Positions 17,274 through 26,621 are shown, counted from the stretch's first letter. The stretch is 39,211 nt of DNA from Prevotella sp. (GCA_024697645.1 JAILFH010000070.1:1-39211), one strand, 5' to 3'. Program-made: numbers and translations. The notes: generated by a model not told the origin, from the letters alone.

Positions 17274-17789
17274 ATGATAAATCCTTCAACACTCATACAA
17301 CTAAAAGCATTTGCCCGTCAGGATGGATTGTTTCTCGGGCTGTATTGGACAGTGAGTTTCGCACTGACCATGATGATTCCCGAATCAGCCTTGGGCAGCC
17401 TGATGGCGCTCTCTACCCCATTCTTCATGGGTTGGCGGCTGTGTGCTTTCCGCGATAAGGCGCTCGACGGAGTCATCTCTTTCCGTCGAGGATTTGCCTA
17501 TTGCGTCTACAGTGTTCTCTATGCATCGCTAGTATTTGCATTAGCACAATATATTTATTTCCGATTCCTCGACAACGGCAATTTCATGTCGATTATGAAT
17601 AACGGCGTGAATGCGATTGAGGAGGTCTACAAACAGCAGAACATTGACACCAGCGAACTCCATAAGGCTGTAGAGTCGATGGGAAAGGTAACACCTATGG
17701 AATGGACGTTTGCCATCATGATGCAGAACATTTTCCTCGGGGCATTGCTGGGACTTCCGGTTGCTGCAGTTTGCACGAAAAAGGCATAA
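17274..17789 (+). CDS. DUF4199 family membrane protein
   Basis: A 171-residue integral membrane protein with about four TM segments (22-40, 43-55, 77-98, 145-165) and a soluble loop (about 100-140, VYKQQNIDTSELHKAVESM). This topology and its place directly upstream of a glycosyltransferase gene (31 bp) match DUF4199, a Bacteroidetes family of unknown function. It may assist or localise the transferase; that is inferred only from the pairing. Promoter match at 17253-17260. Confidence 0.85.
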   Translation: MINPSTLIQLKAFARQDGLFLGLYWTVSFALTMMIPESALGSLMALSTPFFMGWRLCAFRDKALDGVISFRRGFAYCVYSVLYASLVFALAQYIYFRFLDNGNFMSIMNNGVNAIEEVYKQQNIDTSELHKAVESMGKVTPMEWTFAIMMQNIFLGALLGLPVAAVCTKKA

Positions 17790-17820
17790 GTGAAACAGAA
17801 AAATTGAAAACAATAAAGAT

Positions 17821-18774
17821 ATGGACATTTCTATTGTAATTCCTCTTTATAACGAGGACGAATCGCTCAACGAACTCTTCACTTGGATAGACAAAGTGAT
17901 GAAGGCCAACAACTTTTCCTATGAAGTTATTTTTGTTGACGACGGCTCAACTGATCATTCTTGGGAAATCATCGATGACTTGAGCCATCAGTCGCAGAAC
18001 GTTCGAGGTATCTCTTTCCGCCGCAACTACGGCAAAAGCCCAGCCCTTTACTGCGGATTTAAAGAAGCACAGGGCGACGTTGTAATTACGATGGACGCCG
18101 ACCTTCAGGACTCGCCCGACGAGATTCCTGAACTCCATCGCATGATTATGGTCGATGGCTACGACCTCGTGAGCGGCTACAAGCAGAAGCGCTACGATCC
18201 TCTGTCGAAGACACTTCCCACGAAACTTTTCAATGCTACGGCCAGAAAAGTGAGTGGTATCAAGAACCTGCACGACTTCAACTGTGGACTGAAAGCCTAT
18301 CGCAAAGATGTCGTGAAGAACATTGAGGTCTACGGAGAAATGCACCGCTACATCCCGTATCTTGCCAAGAATGCTGGATTCGACAAGATTGGCGAGAAGG
18401 TGGTTCACCATCAGGCCCGCAAATATGGCTCATCGAAGTTCATGGGACTGAACCGCTTCGTGAATGGCTATCTCGACCTGCTTACGCTTTGGTTCCTCTC
18501 CACATTCGGCAAGAAGCCTATGCACGTGTTTGGTTTCCTCGGAACCATCATGTTCCTCATTGGTTTCTTCTCAGTGCTCGGACTGGGTATCGACAAACTC
18601 TGGTGTCTGGCCAACGACATTCCCCAGCGCCTGATTACCTCTTCGCCCTGGTTCTACATTGCACTGACAACGATGCTTATTGGAACACAACTGTTCCTTG
18701 CAGGATTCCTGGGTGATTTGATCAGTCGCTCGTCGCAAAATAGAAACGACTATCAGATTAAGGCAAAGATTTAA
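17821..18774 (+). CDS. Family 2 glycosyltransferase (GtrB/DPM1-like)
   Basis: Predicted polyprenyl-phosphate sugar transferase at the inner membrane, 317 residues. The GT-A domain opens with DISIVIPLYNEDESL, has VDDGSTD for nucleotide binding, and the MDADLQDSP metal site (about 97). The acceptor-site stretch FNCGLKAYRKDV follows. Two C-terminal TM helices (about 238-258, 278-300) are typical of the GtrB/ArnC/DPM1 group. Such enzymes load glucose, mannose or similar onto undecaprenyl phosphate for envelope glycans. It follows the DUF4199 gene closely. The donor sugar is not readable. Confidence 0.92.
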   Translation: MDISIVIPLYNEDESLNELFTWIDKVMKANNFSYEVIFVDDGSTDHSWEIIDDLSHQSQNVRGISFRRNYGKSPALYCGFKEAQGDVVITMDADLQDSPDEIPELHRMIMVDGYDLVSGYKQKRYDPLSKTLPTKLFNATARKVSGIKNLHDFNCGLKAYRKDVVKNIEVYGEMHRYIPYLAKNAGFDKIGEKVVHHQARKYGSSKFMGLNRFVNGYLDLLTLWFLSTFGKKPMHVFGFLGTIMFLIGFFSVLGLGIDKLWCLANDIPQRLITSSPWFYIALTTMLIGTQLFLAGFLGDLISRSSQNRNDYQIKAKI

Positions 18775-18863
18775 GAAATTGGAGTAACGCAATTGATATC
18801 AATAAGTTATATACGTTTCTATTCCCAGCAGAAAATATTTACGAGCAAGTAAACAAGGTAACT

Positions 18864-19382
18864 ATGAAACAGACGAGAAGTAAGAAGAGACAGTGGATAG
18901 TAACAGCGAACGTTGTTACTTTGCTGCTTGGTTTCCTTGTGACAATTGCTTGCAGCAGCATAGACTGTCCGCTTAACAACCGAGTCTATGCGGTCTATAA
19001 ACTCATGGGCGACGAAACCCCTCTGACAGACTCGCTGACGATTTCGACCATTAAGTTTGACCAAAGCGACACCGTGCTTCTCAACCGGGCTGTCAATGTG
19101 GACAGTTTCATGTTGCCCATTAGTTATCAGCGCCCAGAGGACGTGCTCTATTTTCGTCGGAGCAACGCCAATGGCTGGAGTGCAACTGATACCGTTAGAG
19201 TAAGGAAGAAGGACATTCCCCATTTTGAGGCCATCGACTGCAACCCCTCCTATTTCCATATCATTGAGCAAATCGAGCATACCCGACAAGCGATTGATTC
19301 TATCGTCATCATCAAAAATAAAGTGACTTATGACTCTACAGAGCCGCATCTATACATATATTTTAAGTCTCTTTCTGACTAG
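18864..19382 (+). CDS. DUF6452 family probable lipoprotein
   Basis: A 172-residue protein with a basic N-terminus and hydrophobic stretch (WIVTANVVTLLLGFLVTIAC), the Cys forming a lipobox-like end followed by SSIDCPLNN. The mature part is beta-rich with no catalytic motif. It fits DUF6452, a Bacteroidales envelope family usually encoded next to DUF6048. That neighbour follows here, overlapping by 53 bp. Function is unknown; co-translation suggests the two products act together in the envelope. Confidence 0.75.
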   Translation: MKQTRSKKRQWIVTANVVTLLLGFLVTIACSSIDCPLNNRVYAVYKLMGDETPLTDSLTISTIKFDQSDTVLLNRAVNVDSFMLPISYQRPEDVLYFRRSNANGWSATDTVRVRKKDIPHFEAIDCNPSYFHIIEQIEHTRQAIDSIVIIKNKVTYDSTEPHLYIYFKSLSD

Positions 19383-20019
19383 CATGCTCTTGGTGACGCC
19401 CTGCTCAGCGCAGTCGACCAAGAAGATGGTACCCCTGGCGAAGGATTCGATTTCCTTTTTCAGAGGTGTCGCCGCGATGGTCGACCTTGTTGGCCCGCTG
19501 CAGTTGGCGTTTGGAGATTATGGTCAGTATGAAGCGGCAGTGAGAGTCAACTTGAAGGATAAGTTTTTCCCAATTGCCGAAATCGGTTACGGAAAGGCTG
19601 ACGCTGAAGACTTAGCAACCAAACTTTCCTACAAGACGAGTGCACCCTATGGTCGTATCGGTATGGACTTCAACTTACTGAAAGACAAGCACGCCCCTAA
19701 CCGCGTTTACGGAGGTGTTCGCTACGCCTACACTAACTTCAAATTCGACTTGTTCTGTCCGGGCGTCACTGACCCGACTTGGGGAGAATCTGCCGAATTC
19801 AAGGCAAACGACGTGAAGTGCTATTACCACTGGCTGGAATTTGTCTTTGGTATCGACGCGAAGATCTGGGGCCCCGTCAGACTGGGATGGTCAGCACGTT
19901 ACAAGCGCCGTCTATTTCACGAAGACGGTGGAATGGGACACTCGTGGTACGTACCCGGTTATGGCAAACAAGGCAACGCAAGACTTGGGGGTACGTTTAA
20001 TGTCATTCTTGAGTTCTAA
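19330..20019 (+). CDS. DUF6048 family predicted outer-membrane protein
   Basis: A 229-residue protein with a signal peptide (ILSLFLTSMLLVTPCSAQ, about 11-28). Beta strands follow with alternating aromatic residues (YGRIGMDFNLL, YGGVRYAYTNFKFDLF), and a strand ends the protein (GGTFNVILEF, terminal Phe), as in a small outer-membrane beta-barrel. The start at 19330 is needed to keep the signal peptide, although it lies 53 bp inside the DUF6452 gene. The next ATG (19384) would remove most of the signal. Family role is unknown. Confidence 0.82.
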   Translation: MTLQSRIYTYILSLFLTSMLLVTPCSAQSTKKMVPLAKDSISFFRGVAAMVDLVGPLQLAFGDYGQYEAAVRVNLKDKFFPIAEIGYGKADAEDLATKLSYKTSAPYGRIGMDFNLLKDKHAPNRVYGGVRYAYTNFKFDLFCPGVTDPTWGESAEFKANDVKCYYHWLEFVFGIDAKIWGPVRLGWSARYKRRLFHEDGGMGHSWYVPGYGKQGNARLGGTFNVILEF

Positions 20020-20035
20020 CCAAATTCTTTAAGAC

Positions 20036-21079
20036 ATGAGCCGTAAACTCATCTGGCAAATTCCACTTCTGTTGTTTCTGATTGCAGGTACAATATTTAT
20101 TGCCCGTCAGGAACGCACCAAACCCTACCAACGCAATCAGGGAAAAATCTTCGGAACATTCTATCATATCACCTACCAGTGCGAGAACGACCTGCAGAAG
20201 GAGATTGAAAACGAACTGATGAAGGTCGACAAGACCCTCTCGATGTTCAACGACTCTTCCATCATCTCACGCATTAATCGCAACGAGCAGACCGACCCGA
20301 CCACTGAGGAAGGCAATATGTTTATGGAGGTGTTCCATCTGGCAATGAATATCTCTAAAGAGACCAAAGGCGCTTTCGACATCACTGTTGCCCCGTTGGT
20401 CAACGCGTGGGGTTTCGGCTTCAAAGAAGGCACTGAACCAACACCCAGTGTCGTTGACTCCATCCGGAAGTTTGTAGGATATGAGAAAGTGGAATTGACC
20501 GAGAATCCCAAACTCAAAATACGAAAGACTGACCCCAGAACGATGATGGACTGCTCCGCCATCGCCAAAGGATTTGGCTGCGATGTTGTTGCCCGATTCC
20601 TCCAGAAGAGAGACGTGAGCAACTACATGATAGAAATTGGTGGCGAGGTGGTTGCCAAAGGAACCAATGACAAAGGAGAACAATGGCGCATCGGTATTAC
20701 GAAACCCACTGAAGATTCCACCAATCAGAATACCGAACTGCAAGGCATTCTCCGCCTTCCCACCACGAGCAAACATCTGCAGGCATTGGCCACGAGTGGA
20801 AACTATCGCAACTTCTACTATAAAGACGGTCAGCGATATGCCCACACCATCGACCCACGAACAGGAATGCCCGTTCAGCACAATATTCTCTCTGCTACCG
20901 TCGTTGCCAAGACTTGCGCAATTGCCGACGCTTACGCTACAGCCTTTATGGTGATGGGATTAGACGGTGCGAAAAAAGTGCTTGAAGCCCACGACGACCT
21001 GCAAGCCTATCTCATCTATTCTGACGAGAAAGGCGAATATGCCATTTGGAAATCAAAAGAACTGATGGTTGAAGAATGA
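20036..21079 (+). CDS. apbE: FAD:protein FMN transferase (ApbE family)
   Basis: ApbE covalently attaches FMN to Thr/Ser of exported flavoproteins such as RnfG and NqrC. The 347 residues begin with an N-terminal membrane anchor or signal (about 5-23), so the enzyme acts on the periplasmic face. Family landmarks are GTFYHITYQ, MFNDSSIISRIN, TKGAFDITVAPLVNAWGFG, DCSAIAKGFGCDVVARFL, YMIEIGGEVVAKG and the metal-site region HTIDPRTGMPVQHNILSATV. The stop overlaps the start of a Crp/Fnr-type gene (ATGA), indicating coupling. Its target flavoprotein is not encoded in the window. Confidence 0.93.
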   Translation: MSRKLIWQIPLLLFLIAGTIFIARQERTKPYQRNQGKIFGTFYHITYQCENDLQKEIENELMKVDKTLSMFNDSSIISRINRNEQTDPTTEEGNMFMEVFHLAMNISKETKGAFDITVAPLVNAWGFGFKEGTEPTPSVVDSIRKFVGYEKVELTENPKLKIRKTDPRTMMDCSAIAKGFGCDVVARFLQKRDVSNYMIEIGGEVVAKGTNDKGEQWRIGITKPTEDSTNQNTELQGILRLPTTSKHLQALATSGNYRNFYYKDGQRYAHTIDPRTGMPVQHNILSATVVAKTCAIADAYATAFMVMGLDGAKKVLEAHDDLQAYLIYSDEKGEYAIWKSKELMVEE

Positions 21080-21738
21080 ACATTTACGACCGACTATCCC
21101 ACCTTCCCATCTTTCAGGGAATGACAACGGACGACCTAACGACACTTGCCGGACAGACAAAATTTATTTTCCAGCGTTTCAGTGCAGGTGAAACGGTTAT
21201 TCGGGAGGGAGATCCCTGTGGTCAGTTGTGTTCCCTCATGAGAGGAACGCTCATTGTTCAGACTGATGCCGACGACCACGGTTACACATTCTCAGAACTG
21301 ATTGAAGCACCCGCTACGCTCCAACTCGAGCGTGCGTTCGGCTTTGGGCAACGCTATACAAGCACGTTCGTTGCTGCGACAGATTGCAACATCATGGTTC
21401 TCGACAAGTCAGAAATTCTGCATCTAACGGATGATTTCCTTGCAGTTCGCCTTAATCTTCTGAACATTCTTTCCACACAGCATCAGCGGTTGCTCAGAAG
21501 ACAATGGCACCCACAACCCACCGAGATCAGCGAGCGCATCACTAAATTCATCGAAAGCCACAGTCTGAAGCCTTCTGGAAAGAAAATTCTCAAGATAAAA
21601 ATGAAACGTTTAGCCTCTGAACTAAACACAAACCACATCTATATTTCAAACGCCCTCAACGAGATGCAGGAAAAGGGACTTGTCGTCTTGAGGCGCGGAA
21701 TTATAGAGGTACCTGACCTTCGCCTGCTACTCCCATAG
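21076..21738 (+). CDS. Crp/Fnr family transcriptional regulator
   Basis: A 220-residue regulator. It has an N-terminal cyclic-nucleotide-binding-type beta-roll (about 15-130; FSAGETVIREGDPCGQLCSLMRGTL) and a long dimerisation helix. A C-terminal winged helix follows (about 150-215; KRLASELNTNHIYISNALNEMQ is the recognition region). The beta-roll lacks an obvious intact cAMP phosphate-binding cassette and there is no N-terminal Fnr-type Cys cluster, so the signal is unknown. Translational overlap with apbE suggests a link to flavoprotein maturation or redox state, which is inference. Confidence 0.9.
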   Translation: MNIYDRLSHLPIFQGMTTDDLTTLAGQTKFIFQRFSAGETVIREGDPCGQLCSLMRGTLIVQTDADDHGYTFSELIEAPATLQLERAFGFGQRYTSTFVAATDCNIMVLDKSEILHLTDDFLAVRLNLLNILSTQHQRLLRRQWHPQPTEISERITKFIESHSLKPSGKKILKIKMKRLASELNTNHIYISNALNEMQEKGLVVLRRGIIEVPDLRLLLP

Positions 21739-21749
21739 GCAAGCGGCTG

Positions 21750-21905
21750 CTACATGAAATAACTATAGTAGACAAAGCCCAAAACTGCTAGAAGGACTAA
21801 AAAGACAACCAACTTGATCATGCAACTAGTAACCTTCTTGACAACAAGCACCACTATAATCAAAGCAAGAAGTGCGAGCGCGTAGAAAACGAATTGATCA
21901 CTCAT
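21750..21905 (-). CDS. Small membrane protein, 51 aa
   Basis: A short frame of 51 codons plus stop begins 11 bp after the stop of the rluA-type gene on the same strand. It encodes two hydrophobic helices, FYALALLALIIVVLVV (about 7-22) and MIKLVVFLVLLAVLGFVYYS (about 29-48), separated by KKVTSC. The close spacing and TM-like composition suggest a real last gene of the manC-rluA transcript. Function is not known, and no motif beyond the hydrophobic segments was recognised. Confidence 0.65.
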   Translation of the reverse strand: MSDQFVFYALALLALIIVVLVVKKVTSCMIKLVVFLVLLAVLGFVYYSYFM

Positions 21906-21916
21906 AACGCGAAAAA

Positions 21917-22804
21917 CTATTTAAAAATCTGACGAAATTGTGTTGGAATCATTGTTTGGAAATCCATTCTCTCATTGGTGATTGGATGCCAAAAGCAAAG
22001 CATGTAGGCATGAAGACACAACCGATGGATTGGGTCGTCACCATTGCCATATTTAGTATCACCGCAAACAGGATGCCCCATATCCTGCGAATGAACACGA
22101 ATCTGATTCTTACGACCCGTTTCCAACTTGAATTCTACAAGAGAGTGTTCGGTCGTACGGTCCAGCACGTGAAAATGGGTAACGGCATACTTGCCCCCAT
22201 TATCAACGGGCGATGAATAGGTGATGTAGGCGTGATTATCCTTCAACCAATTTGCAATCGTGCCCTCGTCCTCAACGATTTCTCCACTGACAACAGCCAC
22301 ATAGCGACGATCATAGACTATCTGATGCCAGTTGTGCTCAAGAATCTGCTCAGTCTCGATGTCCTTTGCGTAGACCATCAGTCCACTTGTATCGCGGTCG
22401 AGCCGATGAACGACATGAGCGCGGCACTTCTGACCAGACTTCTTGAAATAATCATCGAGCACGCTCTTCACATTCAGCGAGCGATGGCCCGCAGCCATTG
22501 ACAAAATGCCAGGATTCTTCTCGATAACTACAAGCCAACGATCCTCGTAGACAATCTTGATATAGCGGCTCTTGAACTGATTGTTTCGCTTTGTCTGACT
22601 CACCGAAACCTTCATACCTGGTTTCAGCGGAAAGTCAAATTGCGTAATTATCTTTCCATTTACCTTGATTCCGCGTCCCTGCAGAGTCGCCTTAATCTTC
22701 GACTTCGAACCGGGCACGTGCTCGAGCAACCACTCAAGCAAGGGCTGCGCTTTGTCTACTTCGTAGCGATCGTAGTTATCCTGACCAAATCGGTTGTTAT
22801 TCAT
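21917..22804 (-). CDS. RluA-family pseudouridine synthase
   Basis: Isomerises uridine to pseudouridine in rRNA or tRNA. The 295 residues contain an N-terminal S4 RNA-binding domain (about 17-72; LLEWLLEHVPGSKSKIKATLQGRGIKVNG in outline). The catalytic domain follows with motif VVHRLDRDTSGLMVYAK (131-147; catalytic Asp136) and the C-terminal RKNQIRVHSQDMGHPVCGD. The S4 domain points to the RluC/RluD branch, but the target position cannot be assigned. It starts 3 bp after the manC stop and is followed closely by a 51-aa membrane protein gene. Confidence 0.92.
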   Translation of the reverse strand: MNNNRFGQDNYDRYEVDKAQPLLEWLLEHVPGSKSKIKATLQGRGIKVNGKIITQFDFPLKPGMKVSVSQTKRNNQFKSRYIKIVYEDRWLVVIEKNPGILSMAAGHRSLNVKSVLDDYFKKSGQKCRAHVVHRLDRDTSGLMVYAKDIETEQILEHNWHQIVYDRRYVAVVSGEIVEDEGTIANWLKDNHAYITYSSPVDNGGKYAVTHFHVLDRTTEHSLVEFKLETGRKNQIRVHSQDMGHPVCGDTKYGNGDDPIHRLCLHAYMLCFWHPITNERMDFQTMIPTQFRQIFK

Positions 22805-22807
22805 GCT

Positions 22808-23869
22808 CTATTCTGAGAATTGCTTAATACGTTGTTCCTCACTCAACTTGCAAATGAGCAGCGTGTCATCTTTTAGCGCTACGATGCAATCATCAAGACC
22901 TTGCACTACGACCTTCTTGGCATCTGTAGCATGAATGATACAGTTGTGAGAATCGAACAATGAAATGTTTTCACCAATGAGAGAGTTGCCGTAAAGGTCG
23001 TGCTTGGTCTGAGCGAGCAGCGAACCCCATGTGCCCAAATCGCTCCAGCCAAAGTCAGCCGGACAGACGAAGATTTCCTCTGCCTTCTCCATAATAGCAT
23101 AGTCTACGGAGATATTCTCACATTCGGGATAACGCTCATCAATGGCAGCCTGTTCCTTGTCAGTTCCGTACAATGGCAACATGCTTTCAAAGATTTTGCT
23201 CATTGAGGGCTGATAGATTCTGAAGGCATTGACGATTGTGCTGACACTCCAAATGAAAATACCAGCATTCCAGAAATAACTGTTTTGCTGAATATAGCGA
23301 ATTGCGGTTGCAAGATCGGGTTTCTCGCGGAATGAATCCACGCGGTAGATTTCCTTATTACGAGGAGAACTGGTGCTCAAATCAGCCTGAATATATCCGT
23401 AGCCCGTCTCTGGTCTATTAGGTTTCATACCCAACGTGACAATCGCATCGGTCTCACTCGTGAACTTCATACACGAAGTAATCACGCGACGGAACTCATC
23501 CTCATTCGTCACAATATGGTCACTCGGCGTAACCACTATATTAGCCTTCGGATTCTTCGATTTAATACGCCAACTCACATAGGCGATGCATGGGGCTGTG
23601 TTGCGACGACAGGGCTCCAGCAGGATATTGCTCTTGGGAACCTCAGGCAATTGCCGACCAACGATTTCAGCATAACGCTGATTAGTAACAATCCAGACAT
23701 TCTGTGGATCACAGATACCACGAAAACGATCATAGGTAAGCTGTAGCAGCGAACGGCCTACACCCAGCACATCAATAAACTGCTTGGGACGCTCGGCAGT
23801 GCTCATGGGCCAGAAACGGCTCCCTACTCCACCTGCCATGATAACCAAATGATTATTAGAATTTGTCAT
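22808..23869 (-). CDS. manC: Mannose-1-phosphate guanylyltransferase
   Basis: Makes GDP-mannose from mannose-1-phosphate and GTP, the precursor of GDP-fucose and mannose-containing glycans. The 353 residues show the nucleotidyltransferase signature MAGGVGSRFWPMSTAERPKQ (about 11-30). LLEPCRRNTAPCIAY, VTPSDHIV, FREKPD and NAGIFIWS follow. It has only the pyrophosphorylase domain, lacking the C-terminal isomerase domain of bifunctional enzymes. It is first in a minus-strand unit with rluA and a small membrane protein; promoter match at 23919-23926. Confidence 0.94.
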   Translation of the reverse strand: MTNSNNHLVIMAGGVGSRFWPMSTAERPKQFIDVLGVGRSLLQLTYDRFRGICDPQNVWIVTNQRYAEIVGRQLPEVPKSNILLEPCRRNTAPCIAYVSWRIKSKNPKANIVVTPSDHIVTNEDEFRRVITSCMKFTSETDAIVTLGMKPNRPETGYGYIQADLSTSSPRNKEIYRVDSFREKPDLATAIRYIQQNSYFWNAGIFIWSVSTIVNAFRIYQPSMSKIFESMLPLYGTDKEQAAIDERYPECENISVDYAIMEKAEEIFVCPADFGWSDLGTWGSLLAQTKHDLYGNSLIGENISLFDSHNCIIHATDAKKVVVQGLDDCIVALKDDTLLICKLSEEQRIKQFSE

Positions 23870-23918
23870 AACTGAAAAGGTTGATTAAAACCGCATATAT
23901 GTATCTTTTTCCAAACTG

Positions 23919-23926
23919 CAAAGTTA
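23919..23926 (-). promoter_or_regulatory. -7 box for manC
   Basis: TAACTTTG on the minus strand matches TAnnTTTG; leader about 45 nt. Confidence 0.6.
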
Positions 23927-23978
23927 AGAAAATAATCTGCAAAAAAAGAAAGTTATCGGAAAAAACGAACGAAAACCC

Positions 23979-24329
23979 TTAAAAAAGTGATAGAGAAAGG
24001 TCTATCGAGGATTGATTGTCTTTGTTTTCTTCATTTTCGCTTGCGCGTTCTTCCGCAAACTGAAGCATAAGTTGCTGACCTTCCTGATTGTCAAGATTCA
24101 GTTTGTAGACACCACGTGTCTCGGCTCTCACGATGAGCGAGGCTGCCGACTTTGAGTTGCGCTGAAGAAACTGCAACACGTAGTCGTGAACACTTTGAAA
24201 ATCAATCGGAGTGAAGAGAGAATTACAGGCATTGAAGACGTGTCGCGAGATTTTCTGTACAGAAATTCCCGCACTCCCTGCTTCCGTTAGCACCTTCAAT
24301 ATTTCCTGATCGTAATTACTCAATGTCAC
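23979..24329 (-). CDS. Unrecognised small protein, possible winged helix
   Basis: A 116-residue protein of no family I can name. The N-terminal half reads like a winged-helix fold: YDQEILKVLTEAGSAGISVQ then KISRHVFNACNSL. The second half (VHDYVLQFLQRNSKSAASLI) ends in a beta-hairpin-like ETRGVYKLNL. The C-terminal 25 residues are acidic and low-complexity. It is next to another small winged-helix gene (DUF2582), with a terminator between them, so it likely has its own promoter, although no clear -7 box was seen. A DNA-binding or chromatin role is possible; only fold-level resemblance supports it. Confidence 0.7.
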   Translation of the reverse strand: MTLSNYDQEILKVLTEAGSAGISVQKISRHVFNACNSLFTPIDFQSVHDYVLQFLQRNSKSAASLIVRAETRGVYKLNLDNQEGQQLMLQFAEERASENEENKDNQSSIDLSLSLF

Positions 24330-24351
24330 ACTCCAATTAAATGAAGCAAAT

Positions 24352-24394
24352 AAAAAGAAGGCTGTAAATAGATTTCTCTAATTGCAGCCCTCTT
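24352..24394 (-). terminator. Terminator after the DUF2582 gene
   Basis: On the minus strand AGGGCTGCA pairs with the region of CAGCCTTCT across a 15-20 nt loop, followed by TTTTTATTTG. It lies just past the winged-helix gene stop. Confidence 0.7.
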
Positions 24395-24415
24395 CCTTTA
24401 TCGTTGGGATTTACC

Positions 24416-24706
24416 TTATGCCAGAGCAACGAGATTGTTCTCTCCGGTCACCTTGCCCTCTTTGAAGAGCCAGCCAATTCCGAGGTAAACCTCTTCAGTC
24501 GAGATCTTTGCAGCCTTAGCAATCTGAGCTACGGTGAGAGCCTTCTCTGATGCTGCGAGAGCCTGATAAACGTCACCAGCCTTGAAACCTACGTTCTCAG
24601 CGTTGATTGCTACTTCTACTTTCTTTGCTGCTGCCTTCTTTGCAGGAGCCTTCTTCTCTGCTGCAGCCTTAGGAGCAGCCTTTGTTGTTGTTTTCTTTTC
24701 TGCCAT
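24416..24706 (-). CDS. DUF2582-type winged-helix protein with Lys/Ala-rich tail
   Basis: A 96-residue protein. Residues 2-38 are Lys/Ala/Pro-rich (TTKAAPKAAAEKKAPAKKAA), resembling histone H1 tails. Residues 40-96 form a winged helix (NAENVGFKAGDVYQALAA, then TVAQIAKAAKISTEEVYLGI and GWLFKEGKVTGE) of the DUF2582 type. The ATG at 24706 is chosen; an upstream in-frame ATG at 24748 adds 14 unlike residues just before the domain. The basic tail plus winged helix suggests a nucleoid-associated DNA-binding protein, though this is inferred. Promoter match at 24767-24774. Confidence 0.85.
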   Translation of the reverse strand: MAEKKTTTKAAPKAAAEKKAPAKKAAAKKVEVAINAENVGFKAGDVYQALAASEKALTVAQIAKAAKISTEEVYLGIGWLFKEGKVTGENNLVALA

Positions 24707-24766
24707 AATTTTTTTACAAATTAATAAAATGTTATTCCTATTTAACAACCTTACTTAATTGTGCTG

Positions 24767-24774
24767 CAAAATTA
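24767..24774 (-). promoter_or_regulatory. -7 box for the DUF2582 gene
   Basis: TAATTTTG on the minus strand matches TAnnTTTG; leader about 55 nt. Confidence 0.55.
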
Positions 24775-24823
24775 CGACAAATTACTGAGAATCAACTACC
24801 TGCACAGAAGAAACATCAAAAAA

Positions 24824-26593
24824 CTACACATTTTCTTGACTTAAGTCAAGGCGTATCTGAAGTTCCTCTAATTGTTTGGGATCCAACTCACTAGGCGCGT
24901 CGAGCATCACATCACGACCAGAATTGTTCTTCGGGAATGCAATGCAGTCGCGGATAGAATCGAGACCTGCCATAATCGAGACGAAACGGTCCAGACCGAA
25001 AGCAAGACCTGCGTGAGGCGGTGCTCCATACTTGAACGCATTGATGAGGAAGCCGAACTGAGCCATTGCCCTCTCAGGCGTGAAGCCCAGAATCTCGAAC
25101 ATCTTCTCCTGAAGTTTTCCGTCATGAATACGCAGTGAGCCACCACCGACTTCGATACCGTTACAAACAAAGTCGTAGGCCACAGCACGAACCTTCTCGG
25201 GAGCAGTGTCAAGCAGAGGAATATCGTCGGGATTGGGCAGCGTAAATGGATGGTGAGTTGCCATCAGGCGCTGTTCCTCATCGCTCCACTCAAACAGTGG
25301 GAAGTCGACAATCCAGAGGCATTCGAAGCGATTCTTGTCGCGCAGACCAAGACGGTCGCCCATCTCCAGACGAAGCGTGCAGAGTTGCACACGAGTCTTG
25401 TTAGCCTTATCGCCACTGAGGATCAGTACAAGGTCACCATCTTTGGCTCCCATTGCTTCCTTCAGTTTCTGCCAGACCTCAGGCTCATAGAACTTATCAA
25501 CCGACGACTTCACAGTTCCGTCCTCATTGAACTTCACATAGACCAAGCCCTTGGCTCCTACCTGCGGACGCTTCACGAACTCTGTGAGTTGGTCGAGTTG
25601 CTTGCGGGTGTAATTGGCGCAACCGGGCACGCAGATGCCACCAATGTATTCGGCTTCGTTGAACACGGGGAACGTACCGGTGCCCTTCAGCACGTCCATC
25701 AGTTCTACAAACTCCATTCCGAAACGAAGGTCGGGCTTGTCAGAACCAAATCGGCGCATAGCCTCGTGCCAAGTCATCTGCTGAAGTTTTGCGGGAAGAT
25801 CTACACCACGAATCTCCTTAAACAGATAGCGGGCCATATCCTCGAAAATCTGAAGCACATCCTCCTGATCGGCAAACGACATCTCGCAGTCGATCTGTGT
25901 GAACTCAGGCTGACGATCAGCACGAAGGTCCTCATCGCGGAAGCACTTCGCAATCTGGAAATAACGGTCGAAACCCGATACCATCAGCAACTGCTTCAGG
26001 GTCTGAGGGCTCTGAGGCAGAGCATAGAACTGACCAGGATTCATGCGTGAAGGAACCACGAAATCGCGTGCACCTTCAGGAGTAGAACCAATAAGAATAG
26101 GTGTCTCTACCTCAATGAACTGACGTGAATCGAGGAAGTTGCGGATGAGGATTGTCATCTTATGGCGCAACTCTAGATTCTTGCGAACGCACGAACGACG
26201 CAGGTCCAGATAGCGATACTTCATGCGCAGTTCGTCGCCACCATCGGTATTATCTTCAATCGTGAAAGGAGGCGTCTGGCTCTCCGAAAGCACATTCAGT
26301 TCCGACACAAGAATCTCAATGTCGCCAGTAGGCATCTTGGCATTCTTCGACTGACGCTCGCTCACGGTACCTACCACCTGTACGCACCATTCACGACCCA
26401 GTTTGTTGGCACGTTCGCAGAGAGAAGCATCCTTCGACTCATCGAACACCAACTGAGTCAGACCATAACGGTCACGCAAATCCACAAATGTCATTCCACC
26501 CATCTTACGAGTGCGTTGCACCCATCCTGCCAGTTTAACTTCCTGGCCAGCATTGGAGAGACGAAGTTCTCCACAAGTATTTGTTCTATACAT
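24824..26593 (-). CDS. aspS: Aspartyl-tRNA synthetase
   Basis: Charges tRNA-Asp in the cytoplasm. Its 589 residues match the bacterial type (about 590) with an OB-fold anticodon domain (about 1-105; [20 protein letters not shown]). The class II core follows with motif 2 ([20 protein letters not shown]), the bacterial GAD insertion (about 280-420) and motif 3 ([17 protein letters not shown]). All catalytic motifs are intact. It is monocistronic with a promoter match 29 bp upstream. Whether it is discriminating or also charges tRNA-Asn cannot be settled by eye. Confidence 0.97.
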   Translation of the reverse strand: MYRTNTCGELRLSNAGQEVKLAGWVQRTRKMGGMTFVDLRDRYGLTQLVFDESKDASLCERANKLGREWCVQVVGTVSERQSKNAKMPTGDIEILVSELNVLSESQTPPFTIEDNTDGGDELRMKYRYLDLRRSCVRKNLELRHKMTILIRNFLDSRQFIEVETPILIGSTPEGARDFVVPSRMNPGQFYALPQSPQTLKQLLMVSGFDRYFQIAKCFRDEDLRADRQPEFTQIDCEMSFADQEDVLQIFEDMARYLFKEIRGVDLPAKLQQMTWHEAMRRFGSDKPDLRFGMEFVELMDVLKGTGTFPVFNEAEYIGGICVPGCANYTRKQLDQLTEFVKRPQVGAKGLVYVKFNEDGTVKSSVDKFYEPEVWQKLKEAMGAKDGDLVLILSGDKANKTRVQLCTLRLEMGDRLGLRDKNRFECLWIVDFPLFEWSDEEQRLMATHHPFTLPNPDDIPLLDTAPEKVRAVAYDFVCNGIEVGGGSLRIHDGKLQEKMFEILGFTPERAMAQFGFLINAFKYGAPPHAGLAFGLDRFVSIMAGLDSIRDCIAFPKNNSGRDVMLDAPSELDPKQLEELQIRLDLSQENV

Positions 26594-26621
26594 ATTTTAT
26601 TAATATAAGTTTTTCAAACCG

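Noticed and set aside
25250..26050. Plus-strand open frame of 266 codons
   Set aside because: Antisense to aspS; composition is that of a shadow frame and no domain is visible.
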